Shown: positions 44,501 to 56,517, counted from the stretch's first letter. The stretch: 64,000 bases of DNA from Paramarasmius palmivorus (GCA_037176845.1 JAYKXP010000023.1:558001-622000), one strand, 5' to 3'. The notes: generated by a model not told the origin, from the sequence alone. Numbers and translations: made by a program.

Positions 44501-46765
44501 CATACAGAGCGGCGAGTACGACACCGAGTCTTGAGAGAGGCCGCGAGTTGACTAGGTGTTGGTATTTTCCACCCGGAGGAATGGGGGTGTCGTTTGAACC
44601 TTGCTCAGGTCGATACCTGCTACAACTAGCCCTCGAGGTGTGGTCTGGATGCGATAGAGTAAAGAGCGACATGAACCACTCCAGACCTCAACCGCGGCTT
44701 GAAAAGATCAAGAAACACTCTAGTATGCACCTCCTCATGTTTCGTAACACAGGGTGCAGAGGTGGACTTGCTACGTCGACGTGAAGGATGCGGACCTTGT
44801 AGAAAACAGCCCGTGTTGACGGGATACACACGACGATTCGGCGGACGGGATGGAAGAAGTAGCAGGTTTGGGATATGTAGTTTCAGTTTCACGCTCCTTT
44901 GAGCAACTGCCATGGTGGACGAAGGTACAGAGACGACGTTGAGGAATGAGCCAAAATGATGACTAAGCAAAAAAAAAAAAAAAAAAAAAAGGTTCGGACT
45001 TAGTCGGCCGAGCTTTGAAGAGGTTTCTGAACGAGCTCACCTATGCCAGATCCATAACGCCTGCGAAGGCTGCACCCCCAATGATACCCGCACCTATGCC
45101 CTTTCTTCCCCCTGGTTTGGGAGGGATGAGGGTTGTTGCAGGGTGTCTGATGTTACGACCAAGAAGACGGGGTATGTTGTCTGTACTCTGAATGACTGAC
45201 CCCCGTGAGTGAGGTTCGAGACACGGCTTCGGCGGAGATGTTCTGTATGATTTCGGGGGTGAGGTCGAGCCAACTGGGGCTTTCAGCATCGAGGTGGACA
45301 ATGGAGAAAACGTCAGAGTCTTAGACTGTGACACTACAACGGGAAAGTCAGCTTTAGGAGGGGAGCAATGTGCTTGCTGGGCTGCTTACGAGTGATGCAG
45401 GAACGACGTATAGACAGTAATCAGTCGAGCGAAGCTGACGTGTTGAGGGAGACTGCTGCTATTGGGGGTGTAGGCGTGTGGTCGGTTGTTGTGGATTTCG
45501 CGACTTTTACGAATATGTGAAAGGTTCCGGTCGGGAATGGTGTAAAATGTTTGGCTTGGTGGAAAGCGAGAGTCGGATGAGCCGTTGGGCATGCGAAGTC
45601 GTCGCGCTCCGAGAGTTTCAGGTAGTTATACGCGTCGAATGTCGGCATGACGGGAAGACTGAGGAAAGCTTTGGTTTGAGGGGATGAGACTGGAAGACAG
45701 AGATAGCTGTACTCACAGGGTCCATAGAAATCCAACTAGCTAAGCTCTGGTGACTCGGATGATACAGCGACGACTTGTTGACATTGTGTTGCAGGTGTAA
45801 GGGCCCCAACATCATTGAGATGTGAAATTTGATGCGTGTACCTCATGGAGAAAGTGTCTTGTCTAGTTTGGAGCTTGTGGCCAAAAGAGTCTTGAGCATT
45901 TGTGGGAGGAAGAAAGATAGTGGTGGTAAGAGAAAAAGTGCTGTCACAGCGTGACACACCGTTCTCGCGTCTCATCACTCTCTCATCGTGTAGTCCACTC
46001 TCTCTTCCTCCTACAACAACACCGGCAATACCAAACGTGCGCGCTCTCACTGATCTCTCGCGAAATCGCTAATATCACTCTCGGCTTTGGATTTTTGGAC
46101 CGGAAACCCATTGGCAACTTCTCGTTCTTCATGGCCATAGATCTGAAGATTTCCGAGGCATGTTGGACTTCTTGTCACTGTAAAGGCTCCAGACGGGCGA
46201 AGAGTACGACGACCAGGGAGGCTGTGGGTCAAATGATCAGGTCGATTGGACTCTTTGGGACGCGATTCCAGTTTGTACCTTCAGCTCGGTGAGTAACTCA
46301 GAGCTCCACGTTACTCGTTGACTAATCCACCGATGATCCTCAGCGGAATGTGATATCGTCGCCGTTTATGTCTCTCCGAAAGCTTTCGATTACATATTAT
46401 ATCCAGTCACTGTGAAGGCAATTCAAACGACCACGTTGTACATCAGCTTGGAAGTTAGCAGCTTCTCCGGACCACCACTTCTCGACACTCCGTTTATCAT
46501 CAACCGTTCGTGTATCGAATCGAGCGATTGGTTTCCGGTTGTAGTGCAGCTGGATATTCTTCCAGTAGAAAGCGTATGGTTACAGAGAAGTCCGTAGGCA
46601 TACAAAGGCCGAATCGACACAGAGTAGATGTTACATCTCTCTCCTTTCAGATTCTGACATCACCCCCTGGAATTCGATGAATAAGCTCATAGTACAGCTG
46701 AAGGATATAAGAAGGCGACCTTTATGCTTCATGCTTATACGATTTCGTCCACTCCTCCTCCTGCG
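41597..46765. other. Longest gene-poor stretch in the window
   Basis: I cannot assemble a recognised gene. Minus-strand frames between 45041 and 46050 contain Pro/Ser/Thr-rich protein-like pieces (for example PTFDAYNYLKLSERDDFACP and a Gly-rich GIGAGIIGGAAFAGVMDLA) and may be exons of a hypothetical gene, but splice phases did not resolve. Frames at 42616-42993, 43606-44346 and 46412-46597 look like chance. A 22-base A run is at 44969. No tRNA or long repeat was noticed. Confidence 0.3.
44969..44990 (+). repeat. 22-base poly-A tract
   Basis: An uninterrupted run of 22 A residues on the plus strand, the longest mononucleotide run noticed in the window. It could be a retro-inserted tail or simple slippage; no target duplication or upstream element was identified. 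Confidence 0.8.
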
Positions 46766-47549
46766 ATGCTAATCCCAATCCGTCTCTACGATATTCCGAA
46801 CAAGCATGGCAAAGCATGGTCTCCCAACGTTCTAAAAGCCATGTACGTGAACCCATCACCATCAAAGTAGTCGACGAAACGTACTAAACATCCACAGGTA
46901 TACTCTCAACTACAAACAAATCCCATACGAGCGTATCTGGACCGAATACCCCGACATCGAAGACACCTCTAAATCCATCAACGCGCTTCCCACCACTATA
47001 AAGAACGGCAAACCATTATACACCCTTCCCGCTATTCACGACCCAAACACCGGTATAACCATCGCCGACTCGATTCAAATCGCCGAGTACCTCGATAAGA
47101 CGTATCCCGACCCAGAACGGATGGTAGTGCCACCAGGAACTGGAGCGTTGCAGAGAGCCTTCTTGGAAGTGTTCTCTGCAAAGGTTATCCCTCCGGTATT
47201 GCAGTTGTTGATGTCTCCGACGGCGGGTAGCTTGAATCCTCGTAGTGAGGAGTATTTTCGTAGGAATAAGCCGTATACGGAGGTAGAGTTGATTGGAGAG
47301 AAGAGGACGGAGGTATGGAGCCAGGTTGAAGAGGCGTATGGGGTTTTGGATTCGTGGTTGGGGAAGGAAGATCGGTATTTTATGAAGGAGAAGGTTAGCT
47401 TTGCGGATTTGCAGGTTGCGGGGAGTCTTGTGTGGATGAGAGAGATGTTGGGAGAGGAGAGTGATGAGTGGAAGAGTGTAACTGCGTGGCATGATGGGAG
47501 ATGGGGGCGGTTAGTGAAGGATCTGGAAGTATACGAGCGACTCACGTAG
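46766..47549 (+). CDS. Glutathione S-transferase, etherase-related type (copy 3)
   Basis: Exons 46766-46842 (77 bases) and 46898-47549 give 242 residues. The first exon length and intron phase equal those of copies 1 and 2, showing common descent. Segments include RLYDIPNKHGKAWSPN, LYTLPAIHDPNTGITIADSI (the usual E-S pair in the glutathione site reads A-D-S) and EDRYFMKEKVSFADLQVAGS. Copies 1 and 2 carry SESF here, so glutathione binding may differ slightly. It is isolated from the tandem pair by about 14 kb. The protein appears intact and cytosolic. Confidence 0.85.
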
Positions 47550-48085
47550 CACCAGTGTTTGTTACTTCGAAACTTGGAGTAGCCATGATAGACGCGCGAA
47601 AAAGTTTGACGGCGCTGATAAGCTTCCCGCTTGAGACTGATTGTCGATGAGGAAGATTTAAAGAGGGACGCTGCGACTAGTTAGATTGCATTGATGGGGT
47701 TACCTGGGTTGTCGCTTGATGCCATGACGCAGAATTGGTCACCTCGACCCGGCGTTCATTTTGCCATCTCCAAGGCCGTGAGAATGTTGGGGTTCTGCTC
47801 TCTTTTCGTCGTTCCATGTCGAGTGCACACTGTCCGTCGCCGATGGTGAGTCATCTAGTCGAGCTCCGAGTCAAGATCAATTTTACCAACACCGTACAGC
47901 TCCGAGTCTAGCTCTGTTGAGCCACTCGTGAACACAGGATCATTCCAATTTGAATGCATCAGAAGAGCGTACACAGCCCTTGAGAGCTTCTCACCCTCAT
48001 GAAGTTCACTGCACGACATGGGAACGATGCTGTCCTTTTTCATCGCTTCTAGCGACTGGCTCAACCAGGGTTCCACAACCCTCTC
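47550..48085. other. Intergenic, no gene recognised
   Basis: Between the third glutathione transferase and the kinase gene. Contains short repeated CTCCGAGTC/CTCTGTTG-like strings near 47860-47920. A minus-strand 73-codon frame there is acidic and repetitive, not family-like. Confidence 0.3.
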
Positions 48086-50533
48086 ATGTCGTCTCGCCTC
48101 CCGTCATCTCGTCTTGCAAGTCAATGGAACAACCCAGAATGTATTGCCAGCTTGAGGGCTTTGAAAAGGCACCTGAATGGTGGAGCCGAATGCGATGGGT
48201 ATCAGTTGGCTGATCTGTTGGACGTGTTGAAGGAGTTTTGGGCAGCGGGGTGCGTGTTCCATGTTTTTCTCTACGCTCGGCGCAAGCTAAAGGTCCCGCA
48301 GAGGAAAGAATCCCATACGTTTGGGCACAGAATGTGGAAAGATCGTCAGAAAAGCCCCACACCTTGTTCAGAAAATCAATATTTTACTTTCTGTTGGGGA
48401 TGGAACAACACGACTTGTTCACGCATGCAGCCAAAGCCAGAATGAAGTGGACAATGTTCTACTGGTTATTCATTGCGGAAGGGGCTATATATCCTGTTCA
48501 GAGGAAGATGGCGACGGCGAAAGGCCACCTTTCATGACCTCGACGGAGCTTTCTGCCTACCTCTCGACCCATACTGTCTTCCACGTCACGGAACTCCTGA
48601 GAGGATTAGAGAGTCGATGGGCACCGTGTGTTATGGAGTTGCTCCAATTGGTGAGCATTATTCTCAGGTACTTCATGATATTTAATACTTACGACTCTTC
48701 AGGAATTGGATAACCCGCAGTCAACGATACCGAGAGCAGACTGTATCACATATATCCGCTATCTCAGTTGGCTGCACGCAGTGCTTCCACCTTCATATTA
48801 CCTTTCAAAGGTCTCTCCGGTTGGACGGTACCCGACGAACTGCGGTGGCTTCTCCGTAAGCTGTTCGCGTTGTGATACCACCTGTCTTGGTTAACTGGCT
48901 TTGGACAGGATGTATGGAAAGGCCATATAGGCGACAGAATAGTCTGCGTGAAGGTTTTACGCGTGTTCACCGAGACATATCGACGAAGAACGGCTATGAA
49001 TGTATGTCTACTCTCAGTCTCGATTATCGCGGGCTAATGGTACACCCTTTCTCCAGGATCTCAGTAGCGAAGTTTTACTCTGGCGACAACTCCAGCATCC
49101 CAATATCCTTCAGTTTCTTGGCGTCAACGACGAGGACTTTGTTCCTAGTTTCGCGATAGTTACACCTTGGATGGAGAATGGTAGCTTATCGAGCTTTTTG
49201 GACCGGCGGCCTTTCTATTCAATATCACGAAAGCTGGGACTTGTATGTTTCATGCCATATCTCTACGAGACTTATGCTAACTTTGGATTTAACAGGCTCG
49301 TCAGGTAGTAGAAGGTCTACGCTACCTACATCGACATTCACCCCCAATAGTGCATTGCGATATCAAAGCTGTATGTGAAGGTTTACTCTAATGAACGGCA
49401 AACTCACCATGTCCATATTTACAGGGCAACATCCTCGTATCAAACGATGAAACCTGCTGTATCGGAGACTTTGGTCTATCCGTCGTCGAAAGAAGCTCTC
49501 CCTTTTCAGACTTTACCGATTCCTTCGAAGTTCGGGGCTCATTGCGTTGGCTAGCACCCGAACTCATCACACCGGGTGTCTCTGATGCGGATAATGATCT
49601 GGGTAATGCGTGCGGTCGAATAACAAGGGATATTTATGCTTTGGGGTGTACGATACTTGAGGTATAGCATTGCTTTCCTCGTGTGTGCATCGTGGCTTAT
49701 GATGCTTACATGTCGACCTCCAGATCATCACCGGGAACGCACCCTTCTATGAACAGAAATCTGATATGAAAATCATGATCGATGTTCTTAACGGTGTGCG
49801 GCCGGCTCATCCGAAGCGATGTCCAGATTCTATATGGGAGTTGTTAGAGATGTGCTGGGACGAGGATATGGAGTTAAGGCCAGCGGCAGATGAGGTGCTG
49901 GCGTTGTTGGATGAGTGGTTGGGCGAGAACGAGGAAGATGATGGGAAGGAGTTAATTGAGGCGTTGGATTTGGTGGATGTGGATCTTGAGCTTGAGGAGG
50001 AAGAAGAGCGGTCACCTGCACCCGAACGCGCGAGACCTGATTCGCCGTTACTCGGTGTTCCGCTCGACGATGATGTTCAGGAGGAGGAGGTGCCCCAGGT
50101 TACGGAAACTTTGCAAAACTTCTTCCAGTCCCTTCTAGTACGCGTCAGGACAACCCCGCATACCATTCCTTCGCCCAGTACCTCGCCCACACTCGATTCA
50201 GTTTCTTCTGAAGACTCGGAAACTGGTTCCCTTTCAGAAGCGAGTTCGCTATCACCGGCTACGCCTACTTCGGGTGAACTCGTCGTGTCGACGTCCTTTG
50301 AAGGTACTCCTTGGATCGAAACTATACCGGCTCATTGGGAACAGTCGAAATCCGATTCGGAGCTGTTGTTGACCCCTTACAAAGAGGACTTTGGCAGAGA
50401 GGAGAGACATGGGCAGTCTGAGCCGCTGTTCCCGTCCAGGCTACCTGCGGAGAGTATCTGGAATGATATGGAGCTTCGGGGTGCGTGGAAGTGGTTCAGG
50501 GAACGAAGGGGTAGACGCCGAAAGGGCTCGTGA
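48086..50533 (+). CDS. TKL-type protein kinase with acidic C-terminal extension
   Basis: The kinase domain is clear from about 48840: glycine loop NCGGFSDVWKGHIGDR, the VAIK lysine in VCVKVLRVFTE, QLQHPNILQFLGV, hinge VTPWMENGSLSSFL, catalytic loop VHCDIKAGNILVSN, GDFGLSVVE, the APE region RWLAPELITPG and the late RPAADE motif. The HRD arginine is replaced by Cys (HCD), common in mushroom tyrosine-kinase-like families. Introns fall inside conserved motifs and join cleanly. The last 230 residues are disordered, Glu/Asp/Ser-rich and end in a basic RERRGRRRKGS. The first exons are unsettled: 48086 (MSSRLPSSRLASQWNNPECI) is a good-looking start, but the link to 48534-48700 (TELLRGLESRWAPCVMELLQ) is not resolved. 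This family is heavily expanded in Agaricomycetes; substrates unknown. Confidence 0.8.
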
Positions 50534-50924
50534 TTGCCTTTGGGGCAGCATGAAGTTGAATGTGGACTACTTGTTGCTGGCTATCACGCAGCATAGTGAG
50601 GACGGCGTTCCTCGGTCTATGATACCTCTGGTTCTCTGGACACTTGGGCAATAGGCACGGAGTAAATTTCGTTTTGATGGACGAACAGTTTGTACATACT
50701 TAAACATGGACACTCAAGGGTCAACGGGTAGTGATAGCTTCGTATAGTCTCTGTGCTATTGTATCATTGCTCTGCGTGTATCGTATCGTTGTGCGCTGTT
50801 GCGGCAACCTCGGTGATGATGAATAAGAGTTGGAGTTCGGCGTGTTGACGGATCAGCACAAGACGCGTTCTGGCTATCGATATAAAGTGCGTCGTTTTCG
50901 CTCTTTTCTTCAACACTCTCCATC
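50534..50924. other. Intergenic with SDR promoter
   Basis: No gene is seen. TATAAAG at 50881-50887 lies 38-44 bases before the SDR start codon and is a plausible TATA box. Confidence 0.45.
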
Positions 50925-51840
50925 ATGTCTGACCCATTCCCAAAGATTATCCTCGTCACTGGTGCTAACGACGGTCTTGGTTTCGAAATTGCAAAGCAGC
51001 TGGCAGAGAAAGGTCACAAGGTATACGTCGGAGCGAGAAGAGAAGAAGCGGGAGAAGAAGCGACGTATGTGAAATGTGAAATATATCAGTTGTTTGATAT
51101 TTAGTAACCTTTTCCGCAGTTCCAGGTTGACAGAGAACGGACTGGATGCACATTATATTCGGATAGATGTGACAGACCCGGAATCAGTGATAGCTGCGAA
51201 AGAAGTGATTGAGAAGGAGAACAATAGGTTAGATGTTCTGGTGAATAACGCGGGTACGTGACAGGGTAGGTTGATCTTGTCTCCGGAAATAGTTGACCCA
51301 GTTCTATCTAGGAATCCTTTGCACTTTCGCAAACCCAAGTGAAGGTGACTACAAAGAATACCGACGAGTCATGGATACCAACCTATTCGGCGTCATCAGT
51401 GTCACGACGACCTTCATGCCACTCATCAAGAAAGCAAAGCCAGGATACGGTGCTATAGTTAATGTTACCTCGGGATTGGGATCGAATCACCACAACACCA
51501 CGGATGAAGAAGGGCGGAAATATCTGACGGCGAATGCCTACTCGGTCTCGAAAGCTGCACTCAACGCTTATACAATTGGTCTGGCGAATGAGTTGAGAGA
51601 CCAGAAGATCAGGGTCAATTGTATATGTCCTGGCATCGTGAAGACAAAATTCAACGGGTACATGAAGGAAGGGAGGTCTCCAGAAGATGCAGCAAAATAC
51701 ATATTGCCTTGGGCATTGCTGGGTCCGGAGGATGACGATAAGACATGTATGTGCCCCGTATTTGATTGTTAGCGGAACAGCTGACCATTCATGCAATACC
51801 AGGCAAATTCTATGTCAGTGGGAAAGTGAGAGCATGGTGA
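50925..51840 (+). CDS. Classical short-chain dehydrogenase/reductase
   Basis: Exons 50925-51064, 51120-51253, 51312-51746 and 51803-51840 give 248 residues with matching phases. The Rossmann nucleotide-binding motif VTGANDGLGFEIA is at residues 11-23, NNAG follows strand beta-4, the catalytic serine lies in VNVTSGLGSN, and the YSVSK tetrad gives Tyr and Lys. PGIVKTKFNGY follows. The loop after beta-2 reads GARREEAG, and Arg there favours NADPH. The C-terminus FYVSGKVRAW is the usual short SDR end. The protein is close in form to carbonyl-reductase-like fungal SDRs, but the substrate is not predictable. It converges with the DAO-family gene, with 49 bases between the stops. Confidence 0.9.
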
Positions 51841-51889
51841 TCTGGGTCATTTTACATTAAAGAGGCGCAACGTCATACATGTAACACGT

Positions 51890-53674
51890 TCATATAGCAA
51901 AAGTAGTGTTTGATCTTTCGTTCCACGTCAGCCAGCGATCCGGAACCCAGTCAGGCACGATCCACTTCTTTCCTGTATGTCAGTCGAGGCAGCATCGAGG
52001 CTATGAGTTCGGCACTACGAGGTCGATTAGAAGTATGCGTAACTGCTAACAGAAGACTAACCACCCAAAAGCTCTCGGCATCCCATGTCCTGTATAACAC
52101 ACCGCCATATATATTGACCTTCGTAATCGTTTGAAGAGCTGGAGTGATCCACGACTGGACCAACCTGCGCAATTGTATGAGTTCAAGGAAAGTAGAGCAG
52201 TAGTTAGGTGACGTACAAAAGGATCGCCTGTCCTAGTATAGCCCATGATACCAGTCTGTCATATCTAATTAGCCATGGATCATAGGTAGAAGAACCTATA
52301 CTCACCCATTCACGTTCAACTGCGCCTGCGCCCTCTTGTTCTCCTTCATACAAGCTCCCTAGGAAACCTCTCAACGCTTGCCCGACAACCGCATTACACA
52401 CGGAGTCGTCAGAAACATAGACTTCGTATCCTGTGTCTTTCGCCGCTTCGCGCCCACCACCGAGAATGACCAGTGGTAAATCTTCATGGGCAGCTCGGGG
52501 AGGTCGAGGAAACCAGTATTCAAAGCCTTCATTTGCGTCCCAAGACGCCTTTCTGAGCACATCCCGCTCTCTACCTTGCGGTGGCGAGTGCCGAATAGCA
52601 ACCACCTGCCCACGAGTAGGTATAATGCCTTTCGGACCATGCATGTGCGGAAGAAGATAAGCCGCGTAAGCATTTGTAGCGTGGATGATGAAATCCGCGT
52701 GTATAGAGCCACGAGGTGTCTTGAGGGTGTAGCGTCGGTTGCCGGCTTGGCTTTTCGAAATCGACGTGACTGGGGTAGATGTATGCAGGTGGAGGTCGAG
52801 AGAATCCTTCGAGATGTGGTAGAGGCGTGTTACGAGCTTCAGAGGCCATAGGTTATGCGCAGGAAAACGAACGCCTGGATAGCTTGCACCGTATCGCTAA
52901 TTATTTTTGAAATGGGGTTACTGTTAACGCTAACGAATACTGGAAAGAGCTAACCTGGAGCATAACATCTTTTTCTATCCACTCAACATCGTCAAGTACC
53001 AATCCTGCATCAACAGCCGCAGTATAGTCTCGTCGAGCACTCTTTTCTTCTTCCTCTGTGACGAACAAGGCAATATGGCCACCTTCGACGAGGTCAATGT
53101 CGTGCGCTATGCTAGCCTCCTCGATAAACCTCAGGACAGTTTTGACACATCTTCGTTCGAATTCGAAGGTTTTGACGGCTTCTGCTGTGTTGTATGTCTT
53201 CTGAAGTGTGTGAAACTCGAGGAATGGGTTTGGCGTAAGGTGACCGCCATTTCTACCTTAAGGAAACCTCATAATCAGAAAGGGCGAGAAAAGCGTCGGG
53301 TTAGTACTCACCGGTTGCCCCAGAACCTGTACCAGGTCTGCCGTCAAATTAAATCAGATAAGCCGGAATGAAGACCGACAAAAGTCTCTGGCCTCCAGAA
53401 TTATGATTTTCTTCCCAAAGGCGCCAATTCCGGTCCTGGCAAGCTGATAAGCACAGGATATTCCTGTGATACCGGAACCTATGATGCAGATGTCGGCGTC
53501 GTTGCTGCTTAGCGGCCCAGTGCTACCCTCTTTCGCCAAAGGGTTCTCGTCAAGCCAGAAAGATCTTGTTGGTTTTAATACGGGTAATGAAGGAGGAGGA
53601 GCACATTGAATTTCTAGTTCAAGAGCTGCGAGGGAATGCGAGAGCTGGTGCGTTGGTACAGAGAGCTGAGGCAT
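51890..53674 (-). CDS. FAD-dependent amine/amino-acid oxidase (DAO family), 3' frameshift suspected
   Basis: The start at 53674 leads to the FAD dinucleotide-binding motif DADICIIGSGITGISCAYQL, then SGATGRNGGHLTPNPF, the GxGxxG/ATG and GGHL segments typical of DAO flavoproteins. Later parts are HATNAYAAYLLPHMHG, PTRGQVVAIRHSP and the C-terminal FAD-contact segment YTGHGMPRAFG. These enzymes oxidise amines or amino acids to imines using O2. About six introns are needed. After GAELIASMLPRLTY the frame runs to TGA at 51951, but the expected family ending (KKWIVPDWVPDRW, then LTWNERSNTTF to a stop at 51890) is present in the next frame, so a one- or two-base indel near 51975 or an undetected splice is likely. 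Otherwise the gene looks complete. Confidence 0.75.
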
Positions 53675-53944
53675 TGCTGGTGGTTACTGATCAAGAGGAA
53701 CACGCGAAAATTTTCCACGGCACGTGGCTCGTTTATCACTTGCACAGAACCATCATGGATCATGTTTCTTCCTCCTCGACGGCTTGTAAGTGATCGTTCT
53801 ATTGTATCATAACATGCTAATTATGATGCATTCAATTAGAAATTATCTTAATTCAAGAGACGGTAGAGGGAAGTTACATGGATAGCTGAAGCTACGATAA
53901 AAAATGTAATGAGTTCTCTGTGGAAGGCAATTCTCGAGATATAT

Positions 53945-54880
53945 TCATGAGCGAAGCCGAATCATAGGTAAGGCTTCTCCCATTTCGTCGTCATCATCCT
54001 CTTCAGTCATCATGTAGACAGAAGAGTGGATCTCCTCTGAACCATCCTCGCTCCACAGTGAACTCCTTTGTGACCATACCAGCTCATCGTACGCCACAGA
54101 CTCTTCGTTCGCGTATAAAGGAGTCCCGCGGGGACTAGCTGGTCGAGGGTTGGCAGGTGGAGTTCTGTCTAGAGGAAGAAAAAACTCCTTCATATCCCCA
54201 CTGTCATCATCAGGGTATCCGTTTACGCTCTGTTCGTTCCCTTCCGTCGAATCCGTCTGTACGCTTTGCGAGCATCTTTCTGAATCATTTTCAGGATCCA
54301 CATCAACCCCTGACTGTGTCTGGCTACCCTGCGAAGAGCTGAGCTCTTCGACCTCGTAGACAGTCATTTGCGAAGACCTCGGGTTGGTTTCGAGAGCTAC
54401 TTCAAGCTCTTCGGCAAAGTTGTCCAAACTCGGAGTAAGATGGACTGAAGGGCGGCACGTCGTAGGAACCTCGTCGTGAACATCCGTCTCATAGCCGTCA
54501 TCAGCGAGCTCTTCGTCGTAGACTTCTGCCCCATAGATGCGAGATTCAATTGCAGGGGGTGCAAAACTAGTGCCGGGTATTGTTGGGGCATTTCGCGGAA
54601 TGGAACCACCATGAGGCCGACCAATTATTTCAGAGAAGTCGAGACCGACTGCATGCGAGTACAAGCCTCTCGGAGGCAAACTCGGCGGAGAACCTGGGTC
54701 TTGCGAGTCTATGGAGAAGAGTGACGATTGCGACTCCTGCGAGCTACACGGCTCGTCTTCAAGAACGTCATTGGCAGAGGGAAGTGAAGACTGGATGTCT
54801 TGAGAGGACTCGAGGCCAGCTCTGTACTCTGCGTGCTCGGATCTTGGATCAGAGAAGTGATGTTCGATATCATGAACCAT
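53945..54880 (-). CDS. Acidic, Ser-rich intrinsically disordered protein
   Basis: A single uninterrupted frame of 311 residues starts at MVHDIEHHFSDPRSEHAEYR. It is very rich in Ser, Glu, Asp and Pro with no membrane segment, no signal peptide and no recognised domain. Blocks such as SQESQSSLFSIDSQDPGSPP, VYEVEELSSSQGSQTQSG and TEEDDDDEMGEALPM stand out. Its length without any intron is unusual beside its neighbours, which supports real coding because chance frames here are shorter. It may be a phosphorylated regulatory protein; that is inference only. Confidence 0.55.
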   Translation of the reverse strand: MVHDIEHHFSDPRSEHAEYRAGLESSQDIQSSLPSANDVLEDEPCSSQESQSSLFSIDSQDPGSPPSLPPRGLYSHAVGLDFSEIIGRPHGGSIPRNAPTIPGTSFAPPAIESRIYGAEVYDEELADDGYETDVHDEVPTTCRPSVHLTPSLDNFAEELEVALETNPRSSQMTVYEVEELSSSQGSQTQSGVDVDPENDSERCSQSVQTDSTEGNEQSVNGYPDDDSGDMKEFFLPLDRTPPANPRPASPRGTPLYANEESVAYDELVWSQRSSLWSEDGSEEIHSSVYMMTEEDDDDEMGEALPMIRLRS

Positions 54881-55543
54881 GGCTGGCTATGTGATTCTGA
54901 AGTTTTGTGGAGGTCTAGATAAGTAAAGTAAGTACGGGAAGGTTTCTGTGGCGAAAACTGAGAGGCTTACCGGGTTATAGGAAAATGCTAGGGTATGAAA
55001 AGATGCCTACCGTTCCATTATATATCCGAGCCATTATCGTGTGAAGCTATGGCCTCTGTGACGACCAAGAACACGTGTAGTACAATGAGGATCAGGACAA
55101 TGAAAGGGTGGCTATGGCTGTAATGTTCTTTCTATTTGGACAAAAGGAAGCAGCCGAACAACCATAAAGGTTTTTGTTGAGAGTTGTAAACCTTCCTTTC
55201 GTGGGACCTTTGTGGCAGATATTGGGAAGATGCTGTGGAATATGTCGGCCTGGTCTAGCGTGGCGTTGTCAGTCATACCTTTGTCCAAGCGAGCGACTTA
55301 AGATCGACATAGAGCTAAAGACAGCCCATTCGTGTTAAAACTCGATGGTGAATGGCGGCATGTATTAGAAAGGTAACACGACAAGGTAGCAATAAGATGG
55401 CAGTCACTTAGCAATATTAATGAATAACAGTAACAGGAATCATATTCGTAGATAGGTAGCTGAATTCATCACAGAGGTATCATCATGACGGAAGGTATAC
55501 AAATGGCTGACTGTCCGGATCCACGATAAACTGCACCTGCACT
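54881..55543. other. Intergenic, no gene recognised
   Basis: Lies between the acidic protein's start and the stop of the HMG-box gene. No convincing frame, RNA or repeat. Confidence 0.35.
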
Positions 55544-56517
55544 TCAAAGTCCATTGCCGAAGTTCATATCCCAGGAATATGGCTGCGGAATCTCTAAACT
55601 ATGTTCTGCATTGGAGCACTCGCCCGGAAAACCATAGATCGAGGAAGCGTAGATCAATGGGCCGCTTTGATCGAAAGTGAGAAGCCGAGGGTCAATGCAA
55701 GTGACACCCAATCTCTGGGAGTTATGTGAAGGCCCTGCATAGTTGTCGTAGTGGTTGAAGGAAGGCACATAGGCTGATGAGGGTTTTGGGACGTGAAACG
55801 CCTGTAACAACAAAGATAAACTATGGATACAAGAACCAGGCAAATGAGACTCACTTCCGCTGTCTGTCCACTGAAAGTATCGTATTGTTGAGGGTCGAAC
55901 AACGCTGCAGCGGCCGAGTCGTACCGGTTGTCCAGAATATATGACGGGGGTCCAAGAGGCTGCTGTGACGACAAATGGGGGAAGGAGAAGTAGTCTACAG
56001 GTTCTCCTTGAGTATTGAAGGCGGGGAAGTCGGTAATAGGGTTGGAAACGGGAGTACTGGAAGCGCTGATAGAAGGGTACAGGTTTTCGCCGGGATGAGG
56101 TGCCGTGTAAAATGGCTTTTCGACGTGTGGCATGAGATCTGTTGTTGCTACTGGCAACCTCGTCGTTCTCTCCCTCTGCTTCTTCTCTTTCCTCTGAGGC
56201 CGGAACTTGTAATTAGGGTACTTCTCGCGATGCTTACGCTTCGCCTCCTCCTGCATCCTGAACCAATGTACCTTGTCCGCTGATTTCATCTGTTCCCAAA
56301 TCCTCGAGGCCTGTTTGGAGATGTTGGTCTGAACATGAGTGTTGTCCCGATCGGATTCCGGCACCATAGCGAGGTGTAGAAAGGGTTGGACCTCCGGCTG
56401 CCCATGAAGAAAGTCCTTTCGGAAGAATATAAACGCGTTTGGCGGCCGTGGAATATGACCTGGGGGTTTGGTGGTCTTTTTGCGGGGAGCTTTCGTAGCT
56501 TGGGTGATGGCCATCAT
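55544..56517 (-). CDS. HMG-box (MATA/Ste11-type) transcription factor
   Basis: Exons 56517-55855 and 55801-55544 encode 306 residues. The HMG box spans about residues 20-105: IPRPPNAFIFFRKDF, then TNISKQASRIWEQMKSADKV, HWFRMQEEAKRKHREKYPNY and KFRPQRKEKKQRE. The PRPPNAF/YKFRP frame is that of sequence-specific MATA_HMG-type factors rather than chromatin HMGB proteins. The remainder is Pro/Ser/Tyr-rich and disordered. Such factors control mating, fruiting or nutrient responses in mushrooms; which one this is cannot be told. A second ATG one codon in (56514) is possible. The first exon is long and the gene has only one intron, in line with similar genes. Confidence 0.85.

Noticed and set aside
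54150..54894. Plus-strand frames opposite the acidic protein
   Set aside because: Shadows of the minus-strand single-exon gene; Ser/Ser-rich because of its codon pattern.
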